Positions 1 to 10,163 of a stretch of 64,000 bases of DNA are shown in pieces. The stretch spans positions 1,058,001 to 1,122,000 of the forward strand of contig BSBK01002080.1 in the NCBI GenBank assembly GCA_027943335.1, read 5' to 3'. The notes below the pieces were generated by a model, which did not search any database, was not told where the DNA came from, and was given only the letters and a program-made list of their open reading frames with translations. This DNA comes from Chamaecyparis obtusa. Taxonomy: Eukaryota; Streptophyta; Pinopsida; Cupressales; Cupressaceae. A program made the position numbers and the translations under genes. Within the stretch, counting starts at the first letter, position 1, and every line of letters starts with the position of its first letter.

Positions 1-2048
1 TACTCCCAAGACAACTAGTGAGGTTAGGAGTTTTCATGGACTAGCTCAATTCTATAGAAATTTCATAAGGAAATTTAGTACAATTTGTTCTCCCATACTT
101 GATACAATCAAAGGAGGTATGAAATATAAGTTTCAATGGAAAAAGGAAGAAAATAGGGGATTTGAACTATTGAATCAAAATTTCACTACACAACCTATAC
201 TAGTATTACCTAGTTTTGATAACCTCTTCACTATATAGTGTGATGCAAGAAACATTATAGTTGGAGTAGTTTTGAGTCAAGATAATATACCGGTGGCATT
301 TTATAGTTAAATTTTTAATGAGCATAAGAAGAGGTACTCATCCTATGAATTGGATTTTTATGCACTTGTTCAAGAAATTAGAAAGTGGAGGCACTATCTT
401 TTTCCTAAAGAGTTTTTGGGCTACAATGATAATAAAGCACTGAGTTTGCTTAACTCTCAAGACAGGTTAAGCCATAGGCACATAAAGTGAGTAGAGTATC
501 TATAGTCCTATACTTTCACCATTAAGAATAAAAAGGGTAATAAAAAACAATTGATGCCTTGAGTAGAAGGTTGCTAATAGTCCAAGAAGTGCAATTAAAA
601 AGCATTAGAATTGATAGCTTTAAATAGCTCTCTATGAAGATGATGAAGATTTTGCTGAAGCCTACACAGTATGTAAAATTTTTACTAATAGTTTCCATAG
701 TGAATATGTTGATTTTACCTTACAATATGGAATCCTATTTAGGGGAGGACAACTATGTGTTCCAATGGGGTGAATAAGAGAGAGCCCGATTCAAGAGAAA
801 CATAATGGCATCTTGAATGGATATTTTGAATTGAATAAAACATTGGAGTTAGTAAAAAGGTTGTATTAGTAGCCTAAGATGCAAAGGGATATCAATAGGT
901 ATGTAGAAAGTTCTTTCATCTATCAAAAAGGCAAAGGAACATCTTCAAATATTGGTCTATATCATCCTTTGCCCATTCCCAATCAGCCATGGGAGTGTGT
1001 CAGCATGGATTTCATTATTGGGTTGACAAGGACCAAGAATGGATTTGATAGTGTATTTTTTATTGTAGACAGGTTTAGTAAAATGAGTTATTTCATTCCT
1101 TGTAAGGTGACTCATGATTCTAGTCACATATCTCCCTTTTTTTCAAAGAATTTATTTAGATTCATGGTTTACCTATCAATATAGTTTCAGATAGAGATCC
1201 AAAGTTCATTGGTCACTTTTGGAAAACCTTATGGAAAAGGTTGGGCACTAACTTAGCATTTGGGTCTACATACCATTCCTAAATAGATGGGTAGATAGAG
1301 GTTTCCAATAGGAGACTTGGAAACCTTCTCAGATGTTTAACCAAAGAGTATGGTCAAGCTTGGGATCAAGTGATTCATCAAGCATAATTTTATTATAATG
1401 ACATTGTGCATAGAACAACAGGGAAGATCCCTTTTGAGATTGTCTATGGAATGCATCCTAGGGGTGTATATGAACTTAGAGACCTTGAAGACATGGAAGG
1501 AAGGAGTGGACATACTAAATACTTTTCACAATACATGAAGGAAGTCCATGAATAGTTGAAGAAAACATTAACAAAGAATACACAAAAGATTAAGGAAAAG
1601 GAAGACTTAAACATGAGGGATGTACAATTTTAGGTGGGTGACTTAGTGATGGCTCATCTTAACAAAGCTACACTACCAAAAGGAGTTCCTAGTAAACTAA
1701 AAATGAGGATACTTGGACCATGTAAGATCTTGGAAAAATATAGTAATAATGCTTAACAACTTGATCTCCCTATTGGCATAGTATAGTCTCCTATTTTTAA
1801 TATAGCAGACCTCATTCCTTACAAGGGCCCCAATGTAGATGGTGATAAAGGAAACTTTGATGTGACACAAATAGTTGTCAATGTGGAACAATTGCATACT
1901 AGATCTAAACCACCGCTAGAAAGGATCTTGGAATCTAGAGTGGCCAAGAAGACCATATATAAAGTCTACATGGAACATCTCATCAAATGGAAGAATATGC
2001 CTGATGTTGAAGCTATATGGGTTCCTGACATAGAGTTCATGGATATGG
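1..2048 (+). pseudogene. Decayed Ty3/gypsy chromovirus pol (RT end, RNase H, integrase, chromodomain)
   Basis: This is the oldest layer visible. Translation with stops read through gives, in order: the end of reverse transcriptase (EVRSFHGLAQFYRNF, about 25-70); RNase H (CDARNIIVGVVLSQD and FYALVQEIRKWRHYLFPKEF, about 240-420); the integrase core (SMDFIIGLTRTKNGFDSVF, about 1000-1060, and SDRDPKF near 1190); and a chromodomain-like tail (IKWKNMPDVEAIWV, about 1980-2025). Many in-frame stops and small shifts make it non-functional. Several stops sit where related copies here have CAG, for example two TAG codons in the PQTDGQTE motif region near 1280-1300. It is related to the gypsy copies further right but clearly diverged from them. 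Its 5' part lies left of the window, and its 3' end was displaced by the copia insertion at 2049. Family assignment is secure; lineage is not. Confidence 0.9.
2044..2048. repeat. Presumed left target-site base block of copia-1 (TATGG)
   Basis: These five bases immediately precede the TGTTAGG end of the copia-1 LTR. The matching duplicate would lie beyond the right edge of the window, so the TSD cannot be verified here. Confidence 0.3.
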
Positions 2049-2502
2049 TGTTAGGATTAACAAGATAGAAATAAAAATTACATGCAAATATAACCAATAT
2101 CAGAAAATAATAAACCACATAGAAGAGAACAAAAGACACAAAGATTTAACATGGTTCACCCAATCCATGGGCTATGTCCACCAAATAGAGAGTCCAATCT
2201 TATTATCCATTAATTTTGGCCTTTTACAATCTACAATAACTTGCAACTCAATACCACTGCAAGAAGATATGAAATCCTCATATATTGAGAAAAACCTAAC
2301 CCTAAGCAATTATAACAAGGCTTATGTTGGTTAATAAGTTAACCCTAAAATACTTGATGAGTCAACCTAGGGAAAATCTTGACGAGTCAACCCAGGGAAA
2401 TGTTTGATGTATCAAATAAAAAACACTTGATGAGTTAACCCCATGCCCCATGATAAATGAAAAGTGTATAGTACTTGCCTAATCAATCACTGCAAGCCAA
2501 CA
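2049..2502 (-). repeat. copia-1 3' LTR (454 bp)
   Basis: It begins TGTTAGGATTAACAAG and ends GCAAGCCAACA in + orientation, giving the TGTT...AACA inverted ends. The first about 43 bp match the start of the other LTR at 57508 with a few substitutions. A purine-rich tract on the minus strand abuts its right end. It contains a short imperfect repeat built on ACTTGATGAGT(C/T)AACC near 2350-2440. Confidence 0.88.
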
Positions 2503-2516
2503 CTCTCCCACTTGGG
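2503..2516 (-). other. Polypurine tract of copia-1
   Basis: On the minus strand this reads CCAAGTGGGAGAG immediately before the LTR start TGTTGGCTTGC. That is the expected position and composition for the plus-strand primer of a copia element. Confidence 0.65.
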
Positions 2517-2639
2517 GACTGATCAAGCTCCACACTAAGAAACCTCCCACTTGGAGATTGATCCTATAGTAACATTGCTACCCCAAAAAACTCCTACTGG
2601 TTTGACACACCCATGAATCTTCTATTCTATTTATTGTTT

Positions 2640-3354
2640 TTTAGTTGTGAAGACCAACCAAAGCTAAAGAGGAGTTCAACTTCTCCCTTGTCACTTCCTT
2701 TGTAAACATATCCACTTGATTTTCATCTGTATGTATCTTTTCTAGCTTTAACTATCCATTATCCAATACTGACCAAATGAAGTGATACCTCAACTATATA
2801 TGTTTGGTCTTTGAATGCAAGGAAGAATTTTTTGCAATATGAATGGAACTTTGGCTATTTGTAAACATATTATTGTCAATATATGTTTTTCCCAAACCAT
2901 ATCATCTCCTTAGCTACCTTTTTAGCAGCAACATACTCATCCTCTGTAGTGGATAAAGAAACCACCCTTTGTAGTCGAGAAAACCAACTCACTATTTTCC
3001 CACCAATAGTAAATTCATAGCTTGTGGTACTTCTCCTAGTAACTAAATCCCATGCCAAATCAGAGTCAACATAGCCTTTTGAATCAGTATTAGAGCCCCT
3101 AAAAAATAAACATTTATTGGATGTACCTCTCAAATATTTGAGAATCCATTTTACTTTATTTCAATGCTCAACTCCAGGATGAGACAAATACCTGGTGAAA
3201 ACTCCTACAACATGTGCAATATTGAGTCTAGTGCATACCATGGCATACATAAAACTTCCTATAGCTGAAGCATAAGGTACCTTGGATATTTTAGTCTCCT
3301 CTTCTAGTGTCTATGGACACATCTCCTGAGTCAATTTCAAATGAATAAGCAAAG
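2640..3354 (-). pseudogene. copia-1 RT end and RNase H fragment
   Basis: Reading leftward from 3354, the translation gives the end of copia RT (KVPYASAIGSFMYAMVCTR, about 3290-3225). It continues into RNase H with GYVDSDLAWDLVTRRST (about 3080-3030) and STTEDEYVAAKKVAKEMIW (about 2960-2900), the D and E residues expected of the catalytic core. The C-terminal part (KLEKIHTDENQVDMFTK) extends to about 2640. It contains stops. At 3354 the frame is cut by an insertion and resumes at 17765: the left piece begins LIHLKLTQEMCP and the right piece ends ISTPL, which together make a normal copia RT segment. Confidence 0.88.
3350..3354. repeat. Left TSD (CAAAG) of the 3355-17759 insertion
   Basis: CAAAG at 3350-3354 is repeated exactly at 17760-17764. 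Deleting the insertion plus one copy rejoins the copia-1 RT frame, so this is a genuine target duplication. Confidence 0.85.
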
Positions 3355-6300
3355 TGACATAACACAGACCTTGCTCAAGCTTTGTCCTAGGCTCTCCTAG
3401 AATCAAGAAGGCTAATAACCTAGCCTATAGGGTACTATCTTAGTTCCCCTTCAAAGAGCCACAACTCTCTCTGCTCCTATTCAGTCTAATACATCAAGGG
3501 TTGTTACAAATTCACTTCCCTAAGAATCTCCTTGCATACTCCTAGCACTGACCATCCCAAATGAAATAGAAAAAAAATATATTCTCATCCTCAAGTGGAG
3601 AGGAGGATTGTTTCTTGATCAAAATGCATTCAAAACCACACATAACCCCATTTCAGTCATATTTAGTCCTATCGCTAATAAGATTTGTTTACTATTTGGC
3701 CTAAAAAGGCTACTAGGATTGGTAGGCCTAATTGACCTCTACCTACTAATAACTCCAAACTTCCCTAAACAAAGCACCCAACTAATCATGGCTTCGAGTA
3801 CCCTTTTGGAAGGGCTTGAAGATTCTATAGGTCTTCCTTCCCCACACTATCCATATAGGGCCTACTAAAAATGAGGCAATATTTGAGGGTTTTGGGACTC
3901 ACTGTCTGAACCAGTGAGGGTTTAGTGTTTTTCACTATATCCACAATCCTCTGAGCTTCCTCAAAATTGGAGATTCTTGGAAATACCTTTGGCCTCCCCT
4001 CCACACCATTTTATTGAAGCTTTGAATGCTTTCAGTCACTCCATCTGCTCTGCAATAGCACACTGATCCCTAACCAAGCATGGAAGCTTGCCTAGGGCAT
4101 TAGTCTAAAATTAGCTCCTGAGCTTTTTAGGGCCCCTCCTTTGCACATCATATGTTACAAGGAGTCTAGTCATAGATCTCAAGGACCAGTACAAATTGTA
4201 CGATGAGAGAGTGATCTAGAACTCCATTATTCAATGCACTATCTAGACCAACCTGAGACAGATCAGAAGGAAATATAAATGAAAAATAACACTAGATCTA
4301 AAAGGAAATACAAAATAACTGATCTAAGAATCCAAATACATCATCAGAAAACACATGCAACCATTATAGTGGATTATTCAATCCATTTTATAGCTTTTTC
4401 AAACATAAAATGTATTCACTGTTAAAGGTTACACATAGTCTAACTCCTACCAATGTTTGATCTCCATACTACACACTTCCCAATGCTTAGAATTAGGGTT
4501 TTCAAAGCTTAAATACCCCCCTCCTTGGTGTTAGGTCCCATGGATCAGGCTAGACATCTTTTAGAGCTAGTTACAAGCTAGGAAAGAAAGATTGTCATGA
4601 CAACTTTTGGTGGAGTTGCAAACCACCAACTCACACCTCTTGGGCACTTAACCTTGATTAGTCTAGGGTCTTAAAGACCATTCACATCCTCTTAAAACAT
4701 TAAAGAGGCCATCTGTTCAACTTTAGCACCACTGTCCTATGACAGGAAACCTAGCAAAGTTAGCTATTACTGTTGCAACCAAGCTCAAAAGACACACCTA
4801 GGACTTAGGAAAGAACAAGACAAGACCAAACACTAACCCACACACTAGGGAGACTAAATAGGCTTCTCCCTACACTAGTGGCTTGGCTAAGGCCACTGTT
4901 GGGCTTTTTCTAGGTTTTGTGAAGTTTTTAGTTTCAAGTCATGGTTTATCCTTCTACAAGTTTATTATTTGGGGTTTAGGATTTCAAAAATCCATCAATT
5001 TTGTTATAATCAAGCCTGAAAACCCTTACCCTAGAAATTGCCCTTTTGAAAAATCCTGTTTCTCCAAGTAAACCCTTAAGTTTCCCTAATCCTTATATTT
5101 TATTGTTACTTTTTGGCCACTTAAGTGTTTTGATTTTGCGCGTGATTATTTTTGTCCAATGTTCACTGAATCACATAGTATTGTTTTATGTCTTTGAGTT
5201 ATTCAACAAACTAGCAAATGAATAAAACCCATGTTGTATGTTTCTTTAGTTGCTAAGTCTCCAAGTTGTTCAGCGGTTACCTCAACCTTTGCGCGAATCA
5301 GCGAGTATGTAGTTGCTTGTTCATTTATTTCCTAGTGGTTTCCTGTTAACTTCTAGTGACCTGACGTGGTAGTGTTCTTTCATTCTCAGAATCGGGTGGT
5401 TAAGATTTGTGTTATCTGGAAATTTGGTGAGGACCATTGATTATCTTTATGATTGATGGTTATGTTTTAATTTCAAAGTATTTGGGTCCTACATAGATTG
5501 ATTTGGTGATTTGGCAACTGTGTTATAAGTTCTGTATGCACTAAGTTTGGTGGTTTCGACTGTTTGGCTTTAACAGATTGGACAAATGTGGTTTTCCCTA
5601 TTATTCATGTGATCTCGTAATATGTTGGCAAGGTTCTAAACTATCTGGCAATATGGTGAATGAGGTAGTCATGCATTCTCTTAAAAGATTGGTGATGATG
5701 AAAAATTCTTAGCGAATGGGTGAATCAAGCAGTCAAGTAAGTTCTAACCCTTTGTTTGCTAAGTCTCGTAATCAAAATATGATTGTCTTCTAGTCTCAAC
5801 GACTTAGCGAGTAAGCTTGTTCACTAGTTCTCTTATTTAACATGTGGTTAAGGCTTTCATTGAGCAAACAAGTGAAGCCTTTGGTCGCCAAGTCTTAGAA
5901 TAAAGTAGCTGTTAAATGAAATATTAAGCAAATAAGTGAAGCTGTTGGCCATTAGTTCTCCAAATTGTGACCATGGTTAGTTTCTCAAGCAAGGTTTTCT
6001 TTGTTCGTTGGTTCGCTGAATGGAGGAAGAATTAGGAATTTGACTCAATGAATAAGAGAAGCCTCTAGTCACTAATTCTCTAAATGTGAGCTAGGGTTAT
6101 CTTTTCACTCAGTGAATAAGTGAAACCTTCAGTTGCTGGTTCATTGAAACGGGCTTATTCAAAGAAAATAATAAAGAAAAGTTAAAGGTTGTTGCCATGT
6201 GGATAAATTACACCGTCGAGCTAGAGAAAAGGTAGTTGGCCATCCAATCAGTTTTAAAGGACCAGTTTATCATGTAAGCCAGGTGATAGAGTACCAAACC

Positions 6301-6595
6301 ATAATCATTTCCTTTTTGCCTTGTTTTTGAATTTTTAAATCTATCTGTCAACATCCCTGCATAGGCTAGCACTGATTTGAAAATTGGTGATATGTGAAAT
6401 GAATGTGAAAGTAATTGGAGGTAGATTTGCAATGATTTTGGGCAATTGTACACATTTCAATTTGCATCAATAAATGGGCTAAACTCATTTTTTTCTGTGT
6501 TCGAAGTCATTTGAAGAGAATTGTGTTTTCTGGAGTAACCTTTGAGTGCCAAGAAAATCAAGTTTACAGAATTGAGAGCAATTGTGTAGAAAAGA
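3355..6595 (+). other. 5' non-coding region of the unclassified insertion
   Basis: No coding frame of note lies in these 3.2 kb. The small open frames here (e.g. 3608-3868, 4883-5071) lack family resemblance and are probably chance. The left part is pyrimidine-rich with direct short repeats, the middle (5100-6200) holds degenerate tandem repeats, and the last about 400 bp form a leader to the ORF start at 6596. If this is an LTR element, an unrecognised 5' LTR must lie here. Confidence 0.45.
5780..6150 (+). repeat. Degenerate tandem repeats around the motif AATAAGTGAAGCC
   Basis: Variants of AA(C/T)AAGTGAAGCC followed by GTCGCTAATTCTC recur near 5869, 5933, 6051 and 6117, with less clear copies upstream to about 5280. 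Spacing is 64, 118 and 66 bp. They look like old tandem duplications in the leader of the unclassified insertion. Confidence 0.55.
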
Positions 6596-7869
6596 ATGAG
6601 TCAACCAGAGCTGAGCATGACTTCTTCTAGTGGTGAAGCCAAAATGAAAGGTGGGGAAGATAAAAATAAGCCAAATTATTCAGATGAGTTTCTCAAATTG
6701 TTGCCTAGTTCTAGTTAGAACAAAAGAGCTCCTGATGATGTCTTTGAAGATGTTCTAGGTCATTGCAAAGATCTTGTTACACCAAACTACTCAGGTTATA
6801 CTATTTTTAGTTATTTTTATCGAAATAGGGGTGGGCCAGTTCCTATTTGTAATTTTTGGGCTTTGGGTCTAGGGAAATTGATTATCCCTGATGTATTTTT
6901 AGATGTAGACCTAATTTTTGCAATGGCTAGGTTGTATGATCCTATCTCCAAGATAATTAGGAAGGTAGACCAGTCACCTTTGGTTACTCTTGATAGGGGT
7001 TCTTTCATGAAAGCTTTTAGTTTTTTCACGTCTTCCTCTACTGAAATTAATCTGAGCCAAGAGAGAGAGAAGTATACAAAAAATATAGGGTTAGTAAAAG
7101 ACCAAATGATGAAGCATATCCCAAAGTAGGGCACATATAGAGCTCCCCTCCCTGATAACATGAATGCACCTTACCAGTTTAAATCCCTCCATTACTATAT
7201 GAAGCAGACTTGTTATGGGTTGTGTAGAGTATTGGGAATAGATGGGGATGAAGAATTTTTGCCAGCTGATCTTTTGATGATGATTTTAAATATCTAGAAT
7301 TCTCTAGTAAACACAAATTATGATTACATCCAGTATGTAATTGACAGGATGCATGAAGGGTTAATGTTTGTCAAATAAAGTAAGAAGCCCATAAAGTTCT
7401 TGCATTACTCTATGTTGATGAACTTAATTCTATTTTTCAATATCAACAGTTTTGATTTGAATATGTTGAAACTAGCATTCACTTTCCAAGATCAACATAA
7501 TCTAGTACAATTATGGGTAAAGGTATGGAATAGTATTGCAAATAGGTGTGACTTTTATGTTTTTGAGAATTACATTGTTTTTCCTATTCTGAGACGATTA
7601 GGCATCAATGTTACAAGGTTACCACCTAAGGTTCTAAGGTTGCTAAGACCTATGCATTGGGAGGAAAAATGGGAGGGAAACCATAATTGGGGTGATTTCT
7701 ACTTAGGGGAAAATTCTACAATCATAAGAGTTTATAGTTGCCCCCAAGCCCCACATTTGTTACCAAAATTTGTGCCACCAAGAGTTGCTTCTTTAGAATT
7801 TGTTTGGCAGTTGATGTGGATAGACAAAGAACTTTTGGCCCCTGATAAGAAAGGTACTTTCACACCTAG
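6596..7869 (+). pseudogene. Unknown ORF of the unclassified insertion, N-terminal part
   Basis: I do not recognise this protein. One reading frame runs from an ATG at 6596 (MSQPELSMTSSSGEAK) to 7869 with only a few stops (near 6717, 7127, 7296, 7376). It has a hydrophilic, Ser/Lys-rich start, then a longer folded-looking part with aromatic-rich stretches (CNFWALGLGKLIIPDVFLD; CDFYVFENYIVFPILRRLG; MHWEEKWEGNHNW). No protease, RT, integrase, transposase or zinc knuckle was seen. The frame is interrupted at 7869 by gypsy-2 and resumes in phase at 14245, because gypsy-2 plus one TSD is 6,375 bp, a multiple of three. It could be a gag-like or accessory protein of a non-autonomous element. Confidence 0.6.
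7865..7869. repeat. Left TSD (CCTAG) of gypsy-2
   Basis: CCTAG here and at 14240-14244 flank the TGATG...CATCA ends exactly, a standard 5-bp integrase duplication. Confidence 0.93.
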
Positions 7870-8730
7870 TGATGCAGGAGCATCCTGGGTGTAAGAGCAA
7901 TCTTGCATCACCCAAAAATATTTCTATTTTTGTATTCAATAAGGGCTATTTTGTGCAGAGCTGCTATTTATGGAAAGTTACTATTTTTGGTAATTTTCGT
8001 ATGTACTCAGAATGATCTGATTTCTTTCTTGGAGGTTCATTTTGGTCATATAAGTCTGCCAGTAAAGTTTCATTGCCAGATCAAGTGTATATTGGAAGAT
8101 ATTGAAGATTTTCGATATTGGCAGCAGGGTACAGAAACTTTGAACTCAGTTTTGAAGGCTTTAGAGGCCCCGGATGAGGTCAAAAATTTGGGTGACGGGT
8201 GCTTGCGCGGGTCAAGCCTGTAGAGCGCTTCGTGGCGTTTCCAAAATGGGGTTATAATAGCGGATCGGGTCAACTGGTGATGACTTATGGTCTTCGGAAG
8301 TTGGGCCACCTGAAATGGCGAAAAATAATTTTCTTCAAAATTTCTATTCGGGTTTCAAAGGTTATCTTGAGCCGACTATGATGTAATGAAATATAAAATA
8401 AAAATAATTCTAAGTTTGGTCGGCCTTATTGGCTAAAATTCTGGAACCTTCCCAGGCGGTGGAAAATTGCCTATATAAGGAAGGCTGTATTATTGTCTTA
8501 GGCAGTTCAGAATAGTTCTGGGTAGTAGATCTGGGTATTGATTCGAGGCTTTGTCCTACAGAATATTGTAAGGGAATGCCCATGTGGCTTTGCATATTGT
8601 AATTCTGAAAGTTTGTAATTCCACATTTGTGGAGATAATAAGAAGCCAATTTTCTGTTCTTGCATATTATTGTTGTTGTTTCTCTATGTCTGTTATGTGT
8701 TTGTGGTATTAAGGGGAGCACCCTTCATCA
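7870..8730 (+). repeat. gypsy-2 5' LTR (861 bp)
   Basis: It starts TGATGCAGGAGC and ends CACCCTTCATCA, giving TGATG...CATCA inverted ends. It pairs with 13379-14239. A TATA-like box lies at 8472 and the PBS follows two bases after the end. Confidence 0.95.
8472..8479 (+). promoter_or_regulatory. TATA-like box in gypsy-2 LTR
   Basis: TATATAAG within CCTATATAAGG, about 260 bp before the LTR end, is placed as expected for the element promoter. The same sequence is in the 3' LTR near 13981, and the array LTRs keep a TATATAGG/TATATAAA version. Confidence 0.6.
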
Positions 8731-8732
8731 AG

Positions 8733-8744
8733 TGGTATCAGAGC
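8733..8744 (+). other. Primer-binding site of gypsy-2 (initiator tRNA-Met)
   Basis: TGGTATCAGAGC, complementary to the 3' end of plant initiator tRNA-Met, sits two bases after the LTR. Confidence 0.9.
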
Positions 8745-8831
8745 AGGTTTTCTTGAGTGTGTAAACAGATCACCGACTGTGAGGTAGTTTGCACCAGGAC
8801 CGTGGCTAGGATTTCAGCACGCATCGCAAAA

Positions 8832-10112
8832 ATGCCTCCACGAAGAGAACGTGGCGGAAGAGCTGGTGCTGTGACACCTGAGGTTAGAGAGCTGCAGAGA
8901 CAAGTGCGAGCATTGCAAGAAGAGATTCGCAGAGGAATGAATCTTAATGTCAGAGACGAAAGCGAGGATGAAGCCGAAGAAGAATATCAAGTGGGAGAAG
9001 TTGAAATTGTGAACCAGGAGGAAGAAAGACTTTTTCGGGCGATTTCCAAGATTGGGAAAAGACCTAAGATTGAGGTTCCTACATTTTTTGGAAATCTTAA
9101 CCCAGAGGAATTGATCGACTGGATCAATGAATGTGAGGAATATTTTGAGTACGAAGATGTTGAGGATCCTGATAGGGTCAAATTTGCGAAGGCCAGATTG
9201 AAAGGTCATGCGAAGATCTGGTGGCAAAAAATTCAATTAGAGCGAAATAGAAGAGGGAAAGATAAAATCACAAGATGGGATCGGATGGTGGATAAATTGA
9301 AGCGATAGTTCATTCCTGTTGATTATGAGCTTGACCTACTGAAGAAAATGCAGAGTTTGAAGCAAGCAGGAAGATCTGTTCAGGAGTATACAGAGGAGTT
9401 CTATCGACTTCTCATTAGAACAGGCCATGCAGAAGCTGATAAGGAGAAAGTTGCCCGATACCTTAATGGGTTAAGGCCAAGCATTCAGGAGGAGCTGAAT
9501 CTGGTTCGAATGAACAGTATTGAAGAGGCATACCAGTTTGCCCTAAAAGTAGAGGAAAAGCTGAACAAGAAGTTTGAGAGCAGACAAAATGGAAGAGGTC
9601 GTGGTGGACGATCTGGTGGATGGTCATATGGTGGCCGAAATGAAGATACAAAAAAGAAGGATGAGGCCAGTAGCAGTCAGAATCAGCGAGGAAATAATTC
9701 CAATCATTTCCAAGATCAGAATAATAGAGATCAGAGAGGAAGAGGAAGAGGACAAGGATCTGGAAGAGGTGGCTTCCGTGGAACATGTTTTCACTATGGA
9801 GAAGAAGGTCATAGGGTATTTGAATGTCCTCAGCGCCAAGGAAGAATAGATAGGAGAAATGAAGCCCAGGCCAGAGTTGCACATGTCGATGAAGATGCTA
9901 GATCATCAAATTCTGAAGATGCTGAAAGAGGAGAAACGTTGATTAACAAAAGAGTCCTGTTGAGTGGTGAGAATGAACCTGAGCAAAGGAGGAGCTTGTT
10001 TCGCACCAGGTGCAAGTGTGAAGGTAAATGTTGTGATGTGATTATCGATAGTAGAAGCACTGACAATTTGGTGTCAGAAGAGATGGTGACAAAGTTGAAG
10101 CTCAAGAGATAG
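8832..10112 (+). pseudogene. gag: gypsy-2 gag and protease
   Basis: The start MPPRRERGGRAGAV at 8832 follows the PBS leader; an upstream ATG at 8757 is in frame but belongs to the leader. Domains: a coiled-coil-like helix (ELQRQVRALQEEIRR); the retrotransposon gag core (FFGNLNPEELIDWINECEEYF, then HAKIWWQKIQLE, about residues 75-145); a GRGRG-rich basic tract; a CCHC knuckle CFHYGEEGHRVFEC in which the second Cys is Tyr; and protease CDVIIDSRSTDNLVS near 10030. Its catalytic D-S-G is changed to D-S-R, whereas the array copies keep D-S-G. Stops at 9306-9308 and 10110-10112 replace Gln codons kept in relatives. With those stops the copy cannot make an intact polyprotein. Confidence 0.9.
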
Positions 10113-10163
10113 AAACACCCACATCCATATCGGATTGCCTGGGTACAGGATGACCACAAGGTC

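Noticed and set aside
3608..5071. Open frames of 60-90 codons in the left part of the unclassified insertion
   Set aside because: They have no family resemblance, and their composition matches the surrounding non-coding DNA.
5780..6150. CRISPR-like array
   Set aside because: Repeat copies are degenerate, unevenly spaced and in plant retroelement DNA.
6817..7161. 114-codon frame on the minus strand
   Set aside because: It is the antisense shadow of the longer, phase-consistent plus-strand ORF (6596-7869).
7903..8381. Small frames in the gypsy-2 LTR, repeated at 13412-13890
   Set aside because: They are duplicated simply because they lie in the two LTRs; they have no domain and include the promoter region.
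8814..9884. Several minus-strand frames of 86-140 codons inside gypsy-2 gag
   Set aside because: They are antisense shadows of gag; equivalent shadows appear opposite gag in every array unit.
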